A stretch of 32,825 bases of DNA from Candidatus Kuenenia stuttgartensis (lineage in GTDB: Bacteria; Planctomycetota; Planctomycetia; Gemmatales; Gemmataceae), in the NCBI GenBank assembly GCA_945897965.1, contig CAMDHK010000014.1:1-32825 (forward strand). The letters run 5' to 3'. A program made the translations under genes and the position numbers. Positions 9,050 through 17,069 of this stretch are shown here, one piece after another. A model generated the notes under the pieces. That model was not told where the DNA came from and did not search any database. It saw only the letters and a list, made by a program, of their open reading frames with translations. Position 1 is the stretch's first letter; every line of letters starts with the position of its first letter.

Positions 9050-10432
9050 ATGGATGAAATAAATTTGGTAACGATTACATTTCATGAAGGAACTCTTGTA
9101 GTTAATGGTTTATCTCAGGATTTAACTCAAAACCTTCCTTTTCTTTTGCCCGATCCAAGAACCAAAAATTTCCGGTGTGAGGCCATATATTACAGGGCCC
9201 TCATTCAAGGTTTGGTTTCACTTAAAATTGTTTTTAAAGATTCAGCTAAGCTTTACCAAAATCAGGAATGGGTGACCAAAGATGTTCGTCAGCCGTTTCC
9301 TTATCAATTAGAAGCTCTTGAATCTTGGTGGAGCAAAAAATCACGAGGGGTTGTTGTTTTGCCCACCGGCACAGGTAAAACATTCCTTGCAGTTTTAGCT
9401 ATAATTCGTATGCAGCGCCCCACTTTGGTTGTGACTCCTACTATCGATTTGATGAATCAGTGGCATTCAGTTCTTTCCACTTCATTAGGGGTGCCTGTTG
9501 GGATGATGGGAGGTGGGACCCACGAAGTTCATGACATCACCGTTACCACTTATGATTCCGCGCATATTCATTTGGCAAAGTGGGGCAATAAATTCGGCTT
9601 TTTAGTTTTTGATGAATGTCATCATTTGCCTGGTTCGGTTTATTCAAATATCGCAATTGGTTCTATTGCGCCATTCCGTTTGGGCCTTACAGCAACCCCC
9701 GAAAGAACCGATGGCAACGAAACAATGCTTGAGCATTTGATAGGTCCCTTTGTTTTTCGAAAAGAAATTGGAGAACTCGCAGGTAGTTATTTGGCTAGTT
9801 ATGAATCAGAAATCATTCATGTAGACCTTTCCCCTGATGAAAAAATTGATTACGAAAATGCAAGAAAGTTGTATCGTGATTACCTTATAAAAAGAGGGAT
9901 CAGCCTTAGAGATCCTAGTGGTTGGCAGCGGTTTCTTGCGGAAAGTTCACGCTTTCAAGAAGCGAAAAAAGCCTACGATGCTTTCAGGTTGCAAAAGAAA
10001 ATAGCGTTGCATTCAAAAGCAAAAATTGATGTCTTAGAAAACCTTCTTCTTAAGCATGCGAATGATCCCTGTATTATTTTTGCTGGCGATAACACGATGG
10101 TTTATGCGATCTCTAGGAGGTTCCTCATCCCTGCTGTTACGCATGAAACCAAGGCTAAAGAGCGAAAGCAAACCTTGGATAAATTTAAGTCTGGGGAATA
10201 TCTTGCGGTCGTTACCAACAAGGTTCTTAATGAAGGGGTTGATGTTCCTAGTGCTGGCGTTGGCATTGTGCTTTCAGGTTCCGGAACTGTGCGTGAGCAT
10301 GTTCAGCGATTGGGCAGAATCTTACGTAAGTACAAAGATAAACGCGCCATTCTTTACGAAGTAATTAGCAGGAACACCAGTGAAGAATTAACCAGCAAAA
10401 GGCGTAGGGAGCATGATGCTTACAGGAAATAA
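9050..10432 (+). CDS. XPB/Rad25-type superfamily 2 DNA helicase
   Basis: A 460-residue ATP-dependent helicase. The N-terminal 85 or so residues precede the helicase core and match the place of the damage-recognition domain in archaeal XPB. Core motifs are Walker A LPTGTGKT (K110), Walker B DECHH (D188-E189), GLTATPER (motif III region), and in the second half FAGDNTMVYAISRRF, TNKVLNEGVDVPSAGVG and QRLGRILRKY (motif VI). A helical insertion around LYRDYLIKRGISLRDPSGWQ could be the thumb region. The XPB RED motif reads R219-T-D. It overlaps the next gene by 20 bp; that gene encodes a Bax1-like nuclease, the known XPB partner in archaea. Repair-type DNA unwinding is the likely job. It lies only 20 bp after the pump operon. 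Confidence 0.88.
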   Translation: MDEINLVTITFHEGTLVVNGLSQDLTQNLPFLLPDPRTKNFRCEAIYYRALIQGLVSLKIVFKDSAKLYQNQEWVTKDVRQPFPYQLEALESWWSKKSRGVVVLPTGTGKTFLAVLAIIRMQRPTLVVTPTIDLMNQWHSVLSTSLGVPVGMMGGGTHEVHDITVTTYDSAHIHLAKWGNKFGFLVFDECHHLPGSVYSNIAIGSIAPFRLGLTATPERTDGNETMLEHLIGPFVFRKEIGELAGSYLASYESEIIHVDLSPDEKIDYENARKLYRDYLIKRGISLRDPSGWQRFLAESSRFQEAKKAYDAFRLQKKIALHSKAKIDVLENLLLKHANDPCIIFAGDNTMVYAISRRFLIPAVTHETKAKERKQTLDKFKSGEYLAVVTNKVLNEGVDVPSAGVGIVLSGSGTVREHVQRLGRILRKYKDKRAILYEVISRNTSEELTSKRRREHDAYRK

Positions 10433-11624
10433 ATTGCTTGCGAAAAACTACAGGGGGAGACTTCTGGTCAGTTACCTTGACCCTTCCGATTCTAGATGGG
10501 GTACGGTTGTAGAATGGATTTTATCCAAGGGCAAGGATCTTTTGGGGCAATCAAGAAGTGTATTTGAAGAGGAAATAAATGAGTATCCCGGTTCAGTTCC
10601 TGATGCTTTGGTGTTTGCAGGGTTGGTTAAAGTTTTTTCGGACAATTGTACTTTTGAACAATCTACAGAATTTGATGCGATAAAAATCAGGGAACTTGTT
10701 TTCTCATTAGCTTCAAATTTCAAGCAGGAAGGAAAGTTATCTTCCGATATCGAAGTTCGTAAAAATATTTTTGAACTTGTAGGGAAACAAACTGAAGTTG
10801 ATCCAAATCTCATCGATGCTTTGTTGTACTCCGATCTTGAATCAGAAAATAAACTTTTAGCTATACCCAAGGTTAATGCCCAAAATTTAATGCATCGGTA
10901 TAATCTTTCGCTTGCCCAAGGGGCATTGCTTAACTCGTTGAATATTGTTGTAAAATTACCTTCATCGACTCCCCCAGCAAGGTTAAGGCAGTTAACACGA
11001 TGGCTTAAGTTTCAGCGATTGTTGTGCGCAGTTGATAAAAATAAATCAGAGGGTTTGACCCTGCAGATTGATGGGCCATTAAGCCTTTTCCGAACAACCC
11101 AGAAATATGGTTTTCAAATAGCCTTGTTTCTGCCTGCTCTTTTATTGTGCCCAGAATTTGAATTGGAAGCTGAATTGCTCTGGGGCAAAACTAAGAAGCC
11201 CTGCAAATTCCAAATTACCAGCAATGATGGTTTGGTTACCCATTACGCAGATTCTGGCATGTACCGGCCACCGGAAAACGATGCGTTTCTTCTTTTGTTT
11301 AAAAAAAGAATCGATGAATGGGATATATCGGACACTATATCCGACCTTGATTATTCTGACGATTTACTAATCCCAGATTTTGTTCTTAAGAGGAAAACAG
11401 ATCAAAAAATTGTTGGCCTAGAAATTCTTTGGAATTGGAACACTGTCATGGTTGAACGAAGAATCAAAGACATGGAAAAGCTTAAACTTCAAAAGTATGT
11501 ACTTGCCGTAGCTGATAAAGGTAATTTGGGAAAAGACAAATTAGCACAAATACCTAAGTCAGTTTATTTGTTTAAATCCTCGCCATTGCCTCAGGAAATC
11601 GAGAAAATAATTAACGCGTTTTGA
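10413..11624 (+). CDS. DUF790/Bax1-like nuclease, partner of the XPB helicase
   Basis: A 403-residue protein of the DUF790 type. In archaea this family is represented by Bax1, a structure-specific nuclease that binds XPB. The N-terminus (LLAKNYRGRLLVSYLDPSD) and middle helical region fit the family. Near the C-terminus is a PD-(D/E)xK-like core: I-P-D322-F-V-L, then E337-I-L, where the usual lysine is replaced by a hydrophobic residue. The start codon lies inside the helicase gene; ATG codons at 10413 and 10416 are both possible, and GGGAG at 10407-10411 favours 10416. The overlap implies translational coupling. The family call is from pattern memory rather than a search; the operon context strongly supports it. 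Confidence 0.75.
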   Translation: MMLTGNKLLAKNYRGRLLVSYLDPSDSRWGTVVEWILSKGKDLLGQSRSVFEEEINEYPGSVPDALVFAGLVKVFSDNCTFEQSTEFDAIKIRELVFSLASNFKQEGKLSSDIEVRKNIFELVGKQTEVDPNLIDALLYSDLESENKLLAIPKVNAQNLMHRYNLSLAQGALLNSLNIVVKLPSSTPPARLRQLTRWLKFQRLLCAVDKNKSEGLTLQIDGPLSLFRTTQKYGFQIALFLPALLLCPEFELEAELLWGKTKKPCKFQITSNDGLVTHYADSGMYRPPENDAFLLLFKKRIDEWDISDTISDLDYSDDLLIPDFVLKRKTDQKIVGLEILWNWNTVMVERRIKDMEKLKLQKYVLAVADKGNLGKDKLAQIPKSVYLFKSSPLPQEIEKIINAF

Positions 11625-11627
11625 TAT

Positions 11628-13133
11628 TTAAAGCTGTTTCTCTGCGATCTCCAGTGCCCGAAGTAATCCTTTTGCTTTGTTGAGCGTTTCTTCATATTCC
11701 TTGGCTGGGTCACTATCTGCAACAACGCCTGCTCCAGCTTGGAGATAGGCCTTTTGACCTACCAAAACCATTGTTCGTAGCGCAATGCATGTGTCCATGT
11801 TGCCTGAAAAATCAATGTATCCAACTGCCCCGCCATAGGGCCCTCTTTTGTGCGGTTCCAAATCGTCGATGATTTCCATTGCTCTTACTTTGGGGGCGCC
11901 GCTCAGTGTTCCTGCAGGTAGGCATGACTTTAATGCATCTAGTGCAGTCATTTCCTTTTTTAGTGTGCCTTCTACCGTGCTACATAAATGCATGACATGG
12001 CTGTATTTTTCAACAGTCATTACATCAGATATTTGAACTGTGCCAAACTCTGCAATTCTACCTACATCATTCCTGCCCAAATCTACAAGCATGATGTGCT
12101 CTGCTCTTTCTTTGGGATCAGATATAAGGTCTTGCGCTAAAACCTTATCTTCTTCTTCGTTTTTGCCCCTGGGCCTTGTTCCTGCAAGGGGGCGTATGGT
12201 CACATGGCGTTCTTCCACCCTAACCATGATTTCTGGTGAACTTCCAATGAGGCAGAGTTCATCAAAGCGAAGGAAGAAAAGGAACGGGCTTGGATTTACA
12301 ACTCTGAGAGTGCGGTAGATATCAAAAGGTTTGGCTTTGGTTTCTGTTTCGAGTCGTTGGCTTAATACGATCTGGAAAATATCGCCTGCATTAATGTATT
12401 CCTGACATTTGACCACAGCTTTTTCAAAAGACTCTTTGGTAAAATTGGATTTGTAAGGTTGGGAGACTTTACCCTCTGGCTGTATGTCTGTAATTTTTAA
12501 TGTGCACTGGTTGTTTTGAAGTTGATGTACGATTGCATCGATTTTGTCACATGCCGTCTTATAGGAAAGTTCTTTATCATTATCTGTTATGTGCGCATGC
12601 ACAACTACAGCGATAGTCTTGTTGATATGATCAAAAATGACCATGTGATCATAAAAACCAAAACATAAATCAGGTAAGTTTCTGTCGTCTGTTGGAGTAT
12701 TAGGCAGATTTTCTACATATCGGACTGTGTCGTAGCCAGTAAAACCAACTGCGCCCCCACAAAAACGCGGTAAACCTGCAATATGTGGTGAGCGATATTT
12801 GTTGATGTATTCCTGTAAAAGCGCAATAGGGTCGTTATGCTCTGAAATACTTTGAATAAAAGTTCCGGATTGACCGGGATTTCGTGTTTCTATCGTGACG
12901 GTTTTCTTTTTAACACTGAATCTTAAAAACGGATCTGTCCCCAGAAAACTATAACGGCCTACTTTTTCCCCACCTACAACGCTTTCAAATAGAAAAGACC
13001 ATTTATCGTGGGATAATTTGCAATAAGCACTTACAGGGGTAAGGGTATCTCCTGTTAATTGCCTGAAAACCGGTACCATGCTGTTGTTTTTTGCATGTTC
13101 TAAGAATGATTCGATATTTGGCCGGTGTCCCAT
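11628..13133 (-). CDS. trpE: Anthranilate synthase component I
   Basis: Converts chorismate to anthranilate, the first committed step to tryptophan. It uses ammonia supplied by a TrpG glutaminase that is not in this window. At 501 residues it has the usual TrpE length. The N-terminal regulatory region holds L-F-E-S (residues 48-51), the tryptophan-binding element. The chorismate-binding half has RPLAGTRPRG, with Ala where PabB-type enzymes have the Lys of PIKGT. It also has DLGRNDVGRI, PAGTLSGAPKVRAMEII and GPYGGAVGYI. This separates it from aminodeoxychorismate synthase. No strong ribosome binding site lies before the ATG at 13133, and I saw no trp leader peptide or attenuator. It converges on the nuclease gene with 3 bp between stops. 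Confidence 0.95.
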   Translation of the reverse strand: MGHRPNIESFLEHAKNNSMVPVFRQLTGDTLTPVSAYCKLSHDKWSFLFESVVGGEKVGRYSFLGTDPFLRFSVKKKTVTIETRNPGQSGTFIQSISEHNDPIALLQEYINKYRSPHIAGLPRFCGGAVGFTGYDTVRYVENLPNTPTDDRNLPDLCFGFYDHMVIFDHINKTIAVVVHAHITDNDKELSYKTACDKIDAIVHQLQNNQCTLKITDIQPEGKVSQPYKSNFTKESFEKAVVKCQEYINAGDIFQIVLSQRLETETKAKPFDIYRTLRVVNPSPFLFFLRFDELCLIGSSPEIMVRVEERHVTIRPLAGTRPRGKNEEEDKVLAQDLISDPKERAEHIMLVDLGRNDVGRIAEFGTVQISDVMTVEKYSHVMHLCSTVEGTLKKEMTALDALKSCLPAGTLSGAPKVRAMEIIDDLEPHKRGPYGGAVGYIDFSGNMDTCIALRTMVLVGQKAYLQAGAGVVADSDPAKEYEETLNKAKGLLRALEIAEKQL

Positions 13134-13308
13134 GGGATTTATTCTTTGCTAGGTTAAAACAAAATTTTATACCTGTAAGCCGTACGCCATACCACTTATT
13201 TTAAAAATAATCGGTCATGAAATCATCGTTGATACTTGACCTACTGATATTTGCTTGCATATTTATATATGATTATTCTATGAGATCAGAGGGGTATTTG
13301 GAATTCCA

Positions 13309-13695
13309 ATGCATTGTTATGGCTGTAATACTTCAGTATCAAAAGAGCAAGAACGCTGCGGTTCTTGTGGGTTTCCGTTGAAAATTGTATGGGAAAAATG
13401 TGATAATTTTGCAGATGCTGCGGCTGAATACCAAAACGAATGGCTGAAATATCAAGAAGACCTTACCGCCAATGCTTCGAATATGAGTCTATTGCCTTTA
13501 ATTGGGGTTTATTTTGGGGTCAGGTGTATATTTCTAGGCAATGAAGGGTGCAAAAAAGCTCGCCTTGTCAAAAAAAATGAGCTAGCAAACCGTTTTATTC
13601 ATATTCGTAGGTTGGGTGTTTTCGGTTTAATTACAAATCTAATTTCATTACTTTTCATAATTATTGGGGTGATTATCCTTATTCGAACCCCCTGA
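13309..13695 (+). CDS. Small zinc-ribbon protein with C-terminal membrane helix
   Basis: 128 residues. The N-terminus carries two CxxC knuckles, C3-x2-C6 and C17-x2-C20 (MHCYGCNTSVSKEQERCGSC), forming a compact zinc ribbon. A polar middle follows (about residues 30-60), then a weakly hydrophobic segment near 63-75, and a strong C-terminal helix, LGVFGLITNLISLLFIIIGVIILI. A cytosolic zinc ribbon on a membrane anchor is the likely topology. I do not recognise a named family and assign no function. It is flanked by divergent trpE and the DUF3467-like gene, with no clear operon. Confidence 0.75.
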   Translation: MHCYGCNTSVSKEQERCGSCGFPLKIVWEKCDNFADAAAEYQNEWLKYQEDLTANASNMSLLPLIGVYFGVRCIFLGNEGCKKARLVKKNELANRFIHIRRLGVFGLITNLISLLFIIIGVIILIRTP

Positions 13696-13786
13696 TTTTG
13701 TTTGATAGTTATTCTTTTCTGTTTTTGGCTAGCAATCAAGCGGTTCTTCCTAGCACTTATAAAAGTTCCTCTGAGATTTAGTGAGT

Positions 13787-13811
13787 ACCTTAAAACATGA
13801 AATTTTAAGGT
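13787..13811 (+). terminator. Possible terminator after the zinc-ribbon gene
   Basis: ACCTTAAAA (13787-13795) pairs perfectly with TTTTAAGGT (13803-13811) across a 7-base loop. A TTTTT run follows about 10 bases later. The stem is AT-rich and the T run is not immediately adjacent, so the call is tentative. Confidence 0.4.
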
Positions 13812-13894
13812 TCATCTGGTGTTTTTAACTAATAAAACTTACTATTAAATCATGTAGTATTTTGAAACGAAGGCAAAAACTCTAAAGGTGATTC

Positions 13895-14497
13895 ATGAGT
13901 TCGGAAGTAAATCCAGAACCTAATAAAGATCCCGAAACCATAACTCAGGAAGTTAAATATTCCCAGGTGAGTGCAAGGGTTACAGAAAAAGTTTCCAGCG
14001 GTGTTTTTTCGTCGGGCGCTTTATTACTAAATGGGCAAAATGAGTTTATTTTAGATTTTCTGCAAAGAATGGTTCAGCCACAAAGGGTGGTAGCTAGGGT
14101 TGTGATGAGTCCTCCCTCCCTTCTAAGTTTTTGCAATGCCCTTGAAGAAAACCTTTCGATGTTTCAGGCTAAATTTGGTGCGCCCCAGCAATTACCACCC
14201 CCTCCGCCTGGTTCTGTCCCATTGCCAATTGACGAGTTATATGCGCAATTGAAAATTGCAGATGAAATGCTGGAAGGTTCCTACAGCAATGCTGTGATGA
14301 TAAGTCATAGCCCAAGTGATTTTGTTTTTGATTTTATCGCAACTTTTTATCCCAGAAGTGTGGTGTCTGCTCGGGTATTTATGTCTGCATCACAAATCCC
14401 TCCTTTTCTCAATACTTTGAAAAAAGGGTTTCAGCAATTTAAAGATAAATTAAATCCGCCCCCATCCTCTGGCCAAAACCTGCCGCCACCTAATTAA
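13895..14497 (+). CDS. Protein with two tandem DUF3467-like domains
   Basis: 200 residues, with AAAGGTG before the ATG. Two segments resemble each other and the DUF3467 pattern. One is about residues 28-95 (SSGALLLNGQNEFILDFLQR ... RVVARVVMSPPSLLSFCNAL ... FQAKFG). The other is about 121-186 (SYSNAVMISHSPSDFVFDFI ... SVVSARVFMSASQIPPFLNT ... FKDKL). Each has the hydrophobic-acidic FxxDF core, an ARV(V/F)MS strand and a helical tail ending in an aromatic-Lys patch. Proline-rich linkers lie between them (LPPPPPGSVPLP) and at the C-terminus. The usual family member is a single domain of about 100 residues, so this looks like an internal duplication. Function is not established. It precedes hrpB by 39 bp. 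Confidence 0.75.
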   Translation: MSSEVNPEPNKDPETITQEVKYSQVSARVTEKVSSGVFSSGALLLNGQNEFILDFLQRMVQPQRVVARVVMSPPSLLSFCNALEENLSMFQAKFGAPQQLPPPPPGSVPLPIDELYAQLKIADEMLEGSYSNAVMISHSPSDFVFDFIATFYPRSVVSARVFMSASQIPPFLNTLKKGFQQFKDKLNPPPSSGQNLPPPN

Positions 14498-14536
14498 CAT
14501 GATTGCTATCAACAAAATAACTTTTGGTGTTTAAGC

Positions 14537-17029
14537 ATGAATGAGCTGGATTCATTGCCAGTAGCTTTGGTAATGCCTGAGTTAATCAATGCGTTGGGTA
14601 ATGGTAGTGCCGCAGTGCTTCATGCGCCTCCTGGAGCAGGAAAAACGACTCTTGTTCCTATTGGGTTAATAAAAGCGGGATACGAAGGCATTGTTTTAAT
14701 AGAACCTCGTAGGTTGGCAGCCAAAGCTTCTGCTCTACGGATTGCCTATCTGCAGGGATCAAAAATTGGGGATTTAATTGGGTATCAAGTCCGGTTTGAT
14801 TCTAATTATTCCAGCAAAACAAAATGTTTGGTTGTTACGACTGGAATCATTTTAAATTGGTTGTCTTCCGATCCCTATCTTTCTGATTGCAAAATCCTCG
14901 TCTTCGATGAATTTCATGAAAGAAGTTTAGAGAGTGATCTTTTATTAGGCATGGCTAGGTTGTTGCAAAAAACTGTGCGACAAGATTTAAAAATTCTTGT
15001 GATGAGCGCTACGCTTGATAGCCATAAAGTTTCGGCCTACATGGATGATTGCCCAGTGATCTCTAGCATGGGGAAAATGTATCCTGTCGAGATAAGTTAT
15101 CAAGTGTCTAAAAAAGATTTTCGCCTAGAAGATGCAATTACTTCAGAAGTTTTTAATATTCAACAAAAAACAAAGGGCGACATCTTGGTGTTTTTGTCTG
15201 GGATGTATGAGATTCTTTCTTCCAAGGCGCAACTTGAAAAACAGTTTCCCGGATTGGACATACACATTCTGCATGGCGATTTGCCAATCGAAGTTCAGGA
15301 GAAATCTTTAAAAAAAGCTCCGCGAGACAGGGTGATATTATCCACCAATGTTGCAGAAACATCAGTAACGGTTAATGGTGTTAAAGCAGTGATTGATTCA
15401 GGGCAGGCGAAAAAAAGTTTCTTTGATAATAGATTGGGTCTGAATAGTCTGGAGACAATTCGTATTTCCAAAGCATCAGCAGATCAGCGAGCTGGTAGGG
15501 CAGGCCGGGAAGCCCCAGGTTTTTGTTCCAGGCTTTGGTCTGAAAGAGACCAAATTATGCGTGAGGATTTCGATAGACCTGAAATTCATCGAGTTGATTT
15601 GTCTGCAGCTTTGTTACGGCTTTTTGCCTTCGGAGAAAACAACTGGGAAGAATTCCCTTGGTTTGAAAAACCTAATCGCCTTGCGGTTGATAATGGAATC
15701 AAGCTTCTGGAAAACTTAAAGGCTATCCACCAAGGAAAAATAACCCCCCTTGGTTTAAAGATGAATGAAATTCCACTTCATCCCAGGCTTTCTGCTATTT
15801 TGCTAAAAGGGGCTAACAAATCTCTTCGCCAAGTTTCACTTGCCATAGCTATTCTTTCAGAGAGATCCGTATTTAGTCAAACTTTTGATGGCTCAAATTT
15901 CAGGCGTGATCAAAGTGCTTCTAGTTCAGATGTTCTCGATGTAGTTGAACTTCTTGAACATTATCAATCATTCAAAAATTCGATACAAAGTAGCAATGTA
16001 ATTCCCGATCGGGCAGCAAATGTTTTTCGGGTCCGGGATCAATTGATTGCTTCATTTGGTGGAGATAAAAATCTTGAAAATACTGGAACAGAGGAAGATT
16101 TTCTTCGCGCAATACTAGCTGGGTTTCCGGATCGTGTTGCTAAAAGACGAGAAAAAAAAGACCCGAAAGCTTTGATGGTTGGAAATCGTGGCGTTGTGCA
16201 ATCGAAAAAAAGCATGGTCAGGGATCATAGCTTTTTTGTTTGTGTTGATATTCAGTCGGGCGATGAAGAATCAATTGCAAGAATGGTGTCAGGTATAAAT
16301 GCGGATTGGTTAGACCCTGTTTTTAAAAGGACCCAACGGGAGGTTTTATACGATCCTGGTTTGAAGAAACTCATTGCAGTTCAAAAATCGTATTACATGG
16401 ATTTGGTTTTAGATCAAAAAGATTCGCATTTGACCCAAGATGATTTGAGTGGCGAAATATTGCATCAGAGTTTGATGAGCCATTTGAAAGAGGTTCTTCC
16501 TGTTTTTGATTCCCCTGCAGGTCAATTATTGGAACGGATAAATATTTATGGGCAATTGTTTCAGAATAAAAATTTCCCGATGATTGATTCAGATTCTTTA
16601 TTGGAGCCTTTATTATGGCTCTGTAAGGGTAAAAAAACACTTCCAGAAGTTCGGGATGGAGATTGGTTAAATGCGGTAAGAACAATTCTTTCTCATGAAC
16701 AGTATGTTACTTTGCAAAAAGAACTGCCCGAGAAGTTGACACTGCCTTCAGGAAAAATTGTTCCCCTGAAGTACGAGATAGGGAAATCGCCATTGCTTGA
16801 GGCAAGAATCCAAGAATTATTTGGCTGGAAAGAAACACCCAAGCTTGGTGGGGGCAAACTTCCGTTATTAATTTCTTTGTTGGCTCCTAATTATAGATCC
16901 CAGCAATTGACTTTGGATTTAGCCGGTTTTTGGAAAAACACCTATCCTCAAGTTCGAAAAGATTTGCGGGGCAGGTACCCAAAGCATGCTTGGCCAGAAG
17001 ACCCTCTTAAAAACGAAACGGAACCTTAA
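14537..17029 (+). CDS. hrpB: ATP-dependent helicase HrpB (DEAH box)
   Basis: An 830-residue DEAH-box helicase of the HrpB type. Walker A is APPGAGKTT (K36), the DExH box is D124-E-F-H, and motif III is S157-A-T. Second-domain motifs include ILHGDLPIEVQ, STNVAETSVTVNGV and QRAGRAGREAPG. The long C-terminal region ends with the HrpB-specific tail (NYRSQQLTLDLAGFWKNTYP, then RGRYPKHAWPEDP), which separates it from HrpA. In bacteria the family is linked to RNA metabolism, but its substrate is poorly defined. It lies 39 bp after the DUF3467-like gene and its stop codon sits inside a hairpin shared with the convergent gnd gene. Confidence 0.95.
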   Translation: MNELDSLPVALVMPELINALGNGSAAVLHAPPGAGKTTLVPIGLIKAGYEGIVLIEPRRLAAKASALRIAYLQGSKIGDLIGYQVRFDSNYSSKTKCLVVTTGIILNWLSSDPYLSDCKILVFDEFHERSLESDLLLGMARLLQKTVRQDLKILVMSATLDSHKVSAYMDDCPVISSMGKMYPVEISYQVSKKDFRLEDAITSEVFNIQQKTKGDILVFLSGMYEILSSKAQLEKQFPGLDIHILHGDLPIEVQEKSLKKAPRDRVILSTNVAETSVTVNGVKAVIDSGQAKKSFFDNRLGLNSLETIRISKASADQRAGRAGREAPGFCSRLWSERDQIMREDFDRPEIHRVDLSAALLRLFAFGENNWEEFPWFEKPNRLAVDNGIKLLENLKAIHQGKITPLGLKMNEIPLHPRLSAILLKGANKSLRQVSLAIAILSERSVFSQTFDGSNFRRDQSASSSDVLDVVELLEHYQSFKNSIQSSNVIPDRAANVFRVRDQLIASFGGDKNLENTGTEEDFLRAILAGFPDRVAKRREKKDPKALMVGNRGVVQSKKSMVRDHSFFVCVDIQSGDEESIARMVSGINADWLDPVFKRTQREVLYDPGLKKLIAVQKSYYMDLVLDQKDSHLTQDDLSGEILHQSLMSHLKEVLPVFDSPAGQLLERINIYGQLFQNKNFPMIDSDSLLEPLLWLCKGKKTLPEVRDGDWLNAVRTILSHEQYVTLQKELPEKLTLPSGKIVPLKYEIGKSPLLEARIQELFGWKETPKLGGGKLPLLISLLAPNYRSQQLTLDLAGFWKNTYPQVRKDLRGRYPKHAWPEDPLKNETEP

Positions 17030-17045
17030 ATCTAAGGTCCCGTTT
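17016..17045. terminator. Bidirectional terminator between hrpB and gnd
   Basis: A 13-position stem (17016-17028 with 17033-17045, one A/C mismatch) encloses a 4-base loop. It has A-rich and T-rich arms (AAACGG... and ...CCGTTT) on both sides, so it could act on either strand. The hrpB stop codon (17027-17029) lies within the stem and the gnd stop at 17070 is 25 bases away. Confidence 0.7.
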
Positions 17046-17069
17046 AAAGTTGTTTATAAAAGTTAAACT

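Noticed and set aside
10472-10870. 132-codon minus-strand frame opposite the nuclease gene
   Set aside because: Ser-rich shadow of the DUF790-like gene; no start signal or family resemblance.
13134-13308. Possible trp leader/attenuator upstream of trpE
   Set aside because: I found no short leader frame with tandem Trp codons and no alternative stem pairs; only an AT-rich TATAAAAT stretch that may be a -10 element.
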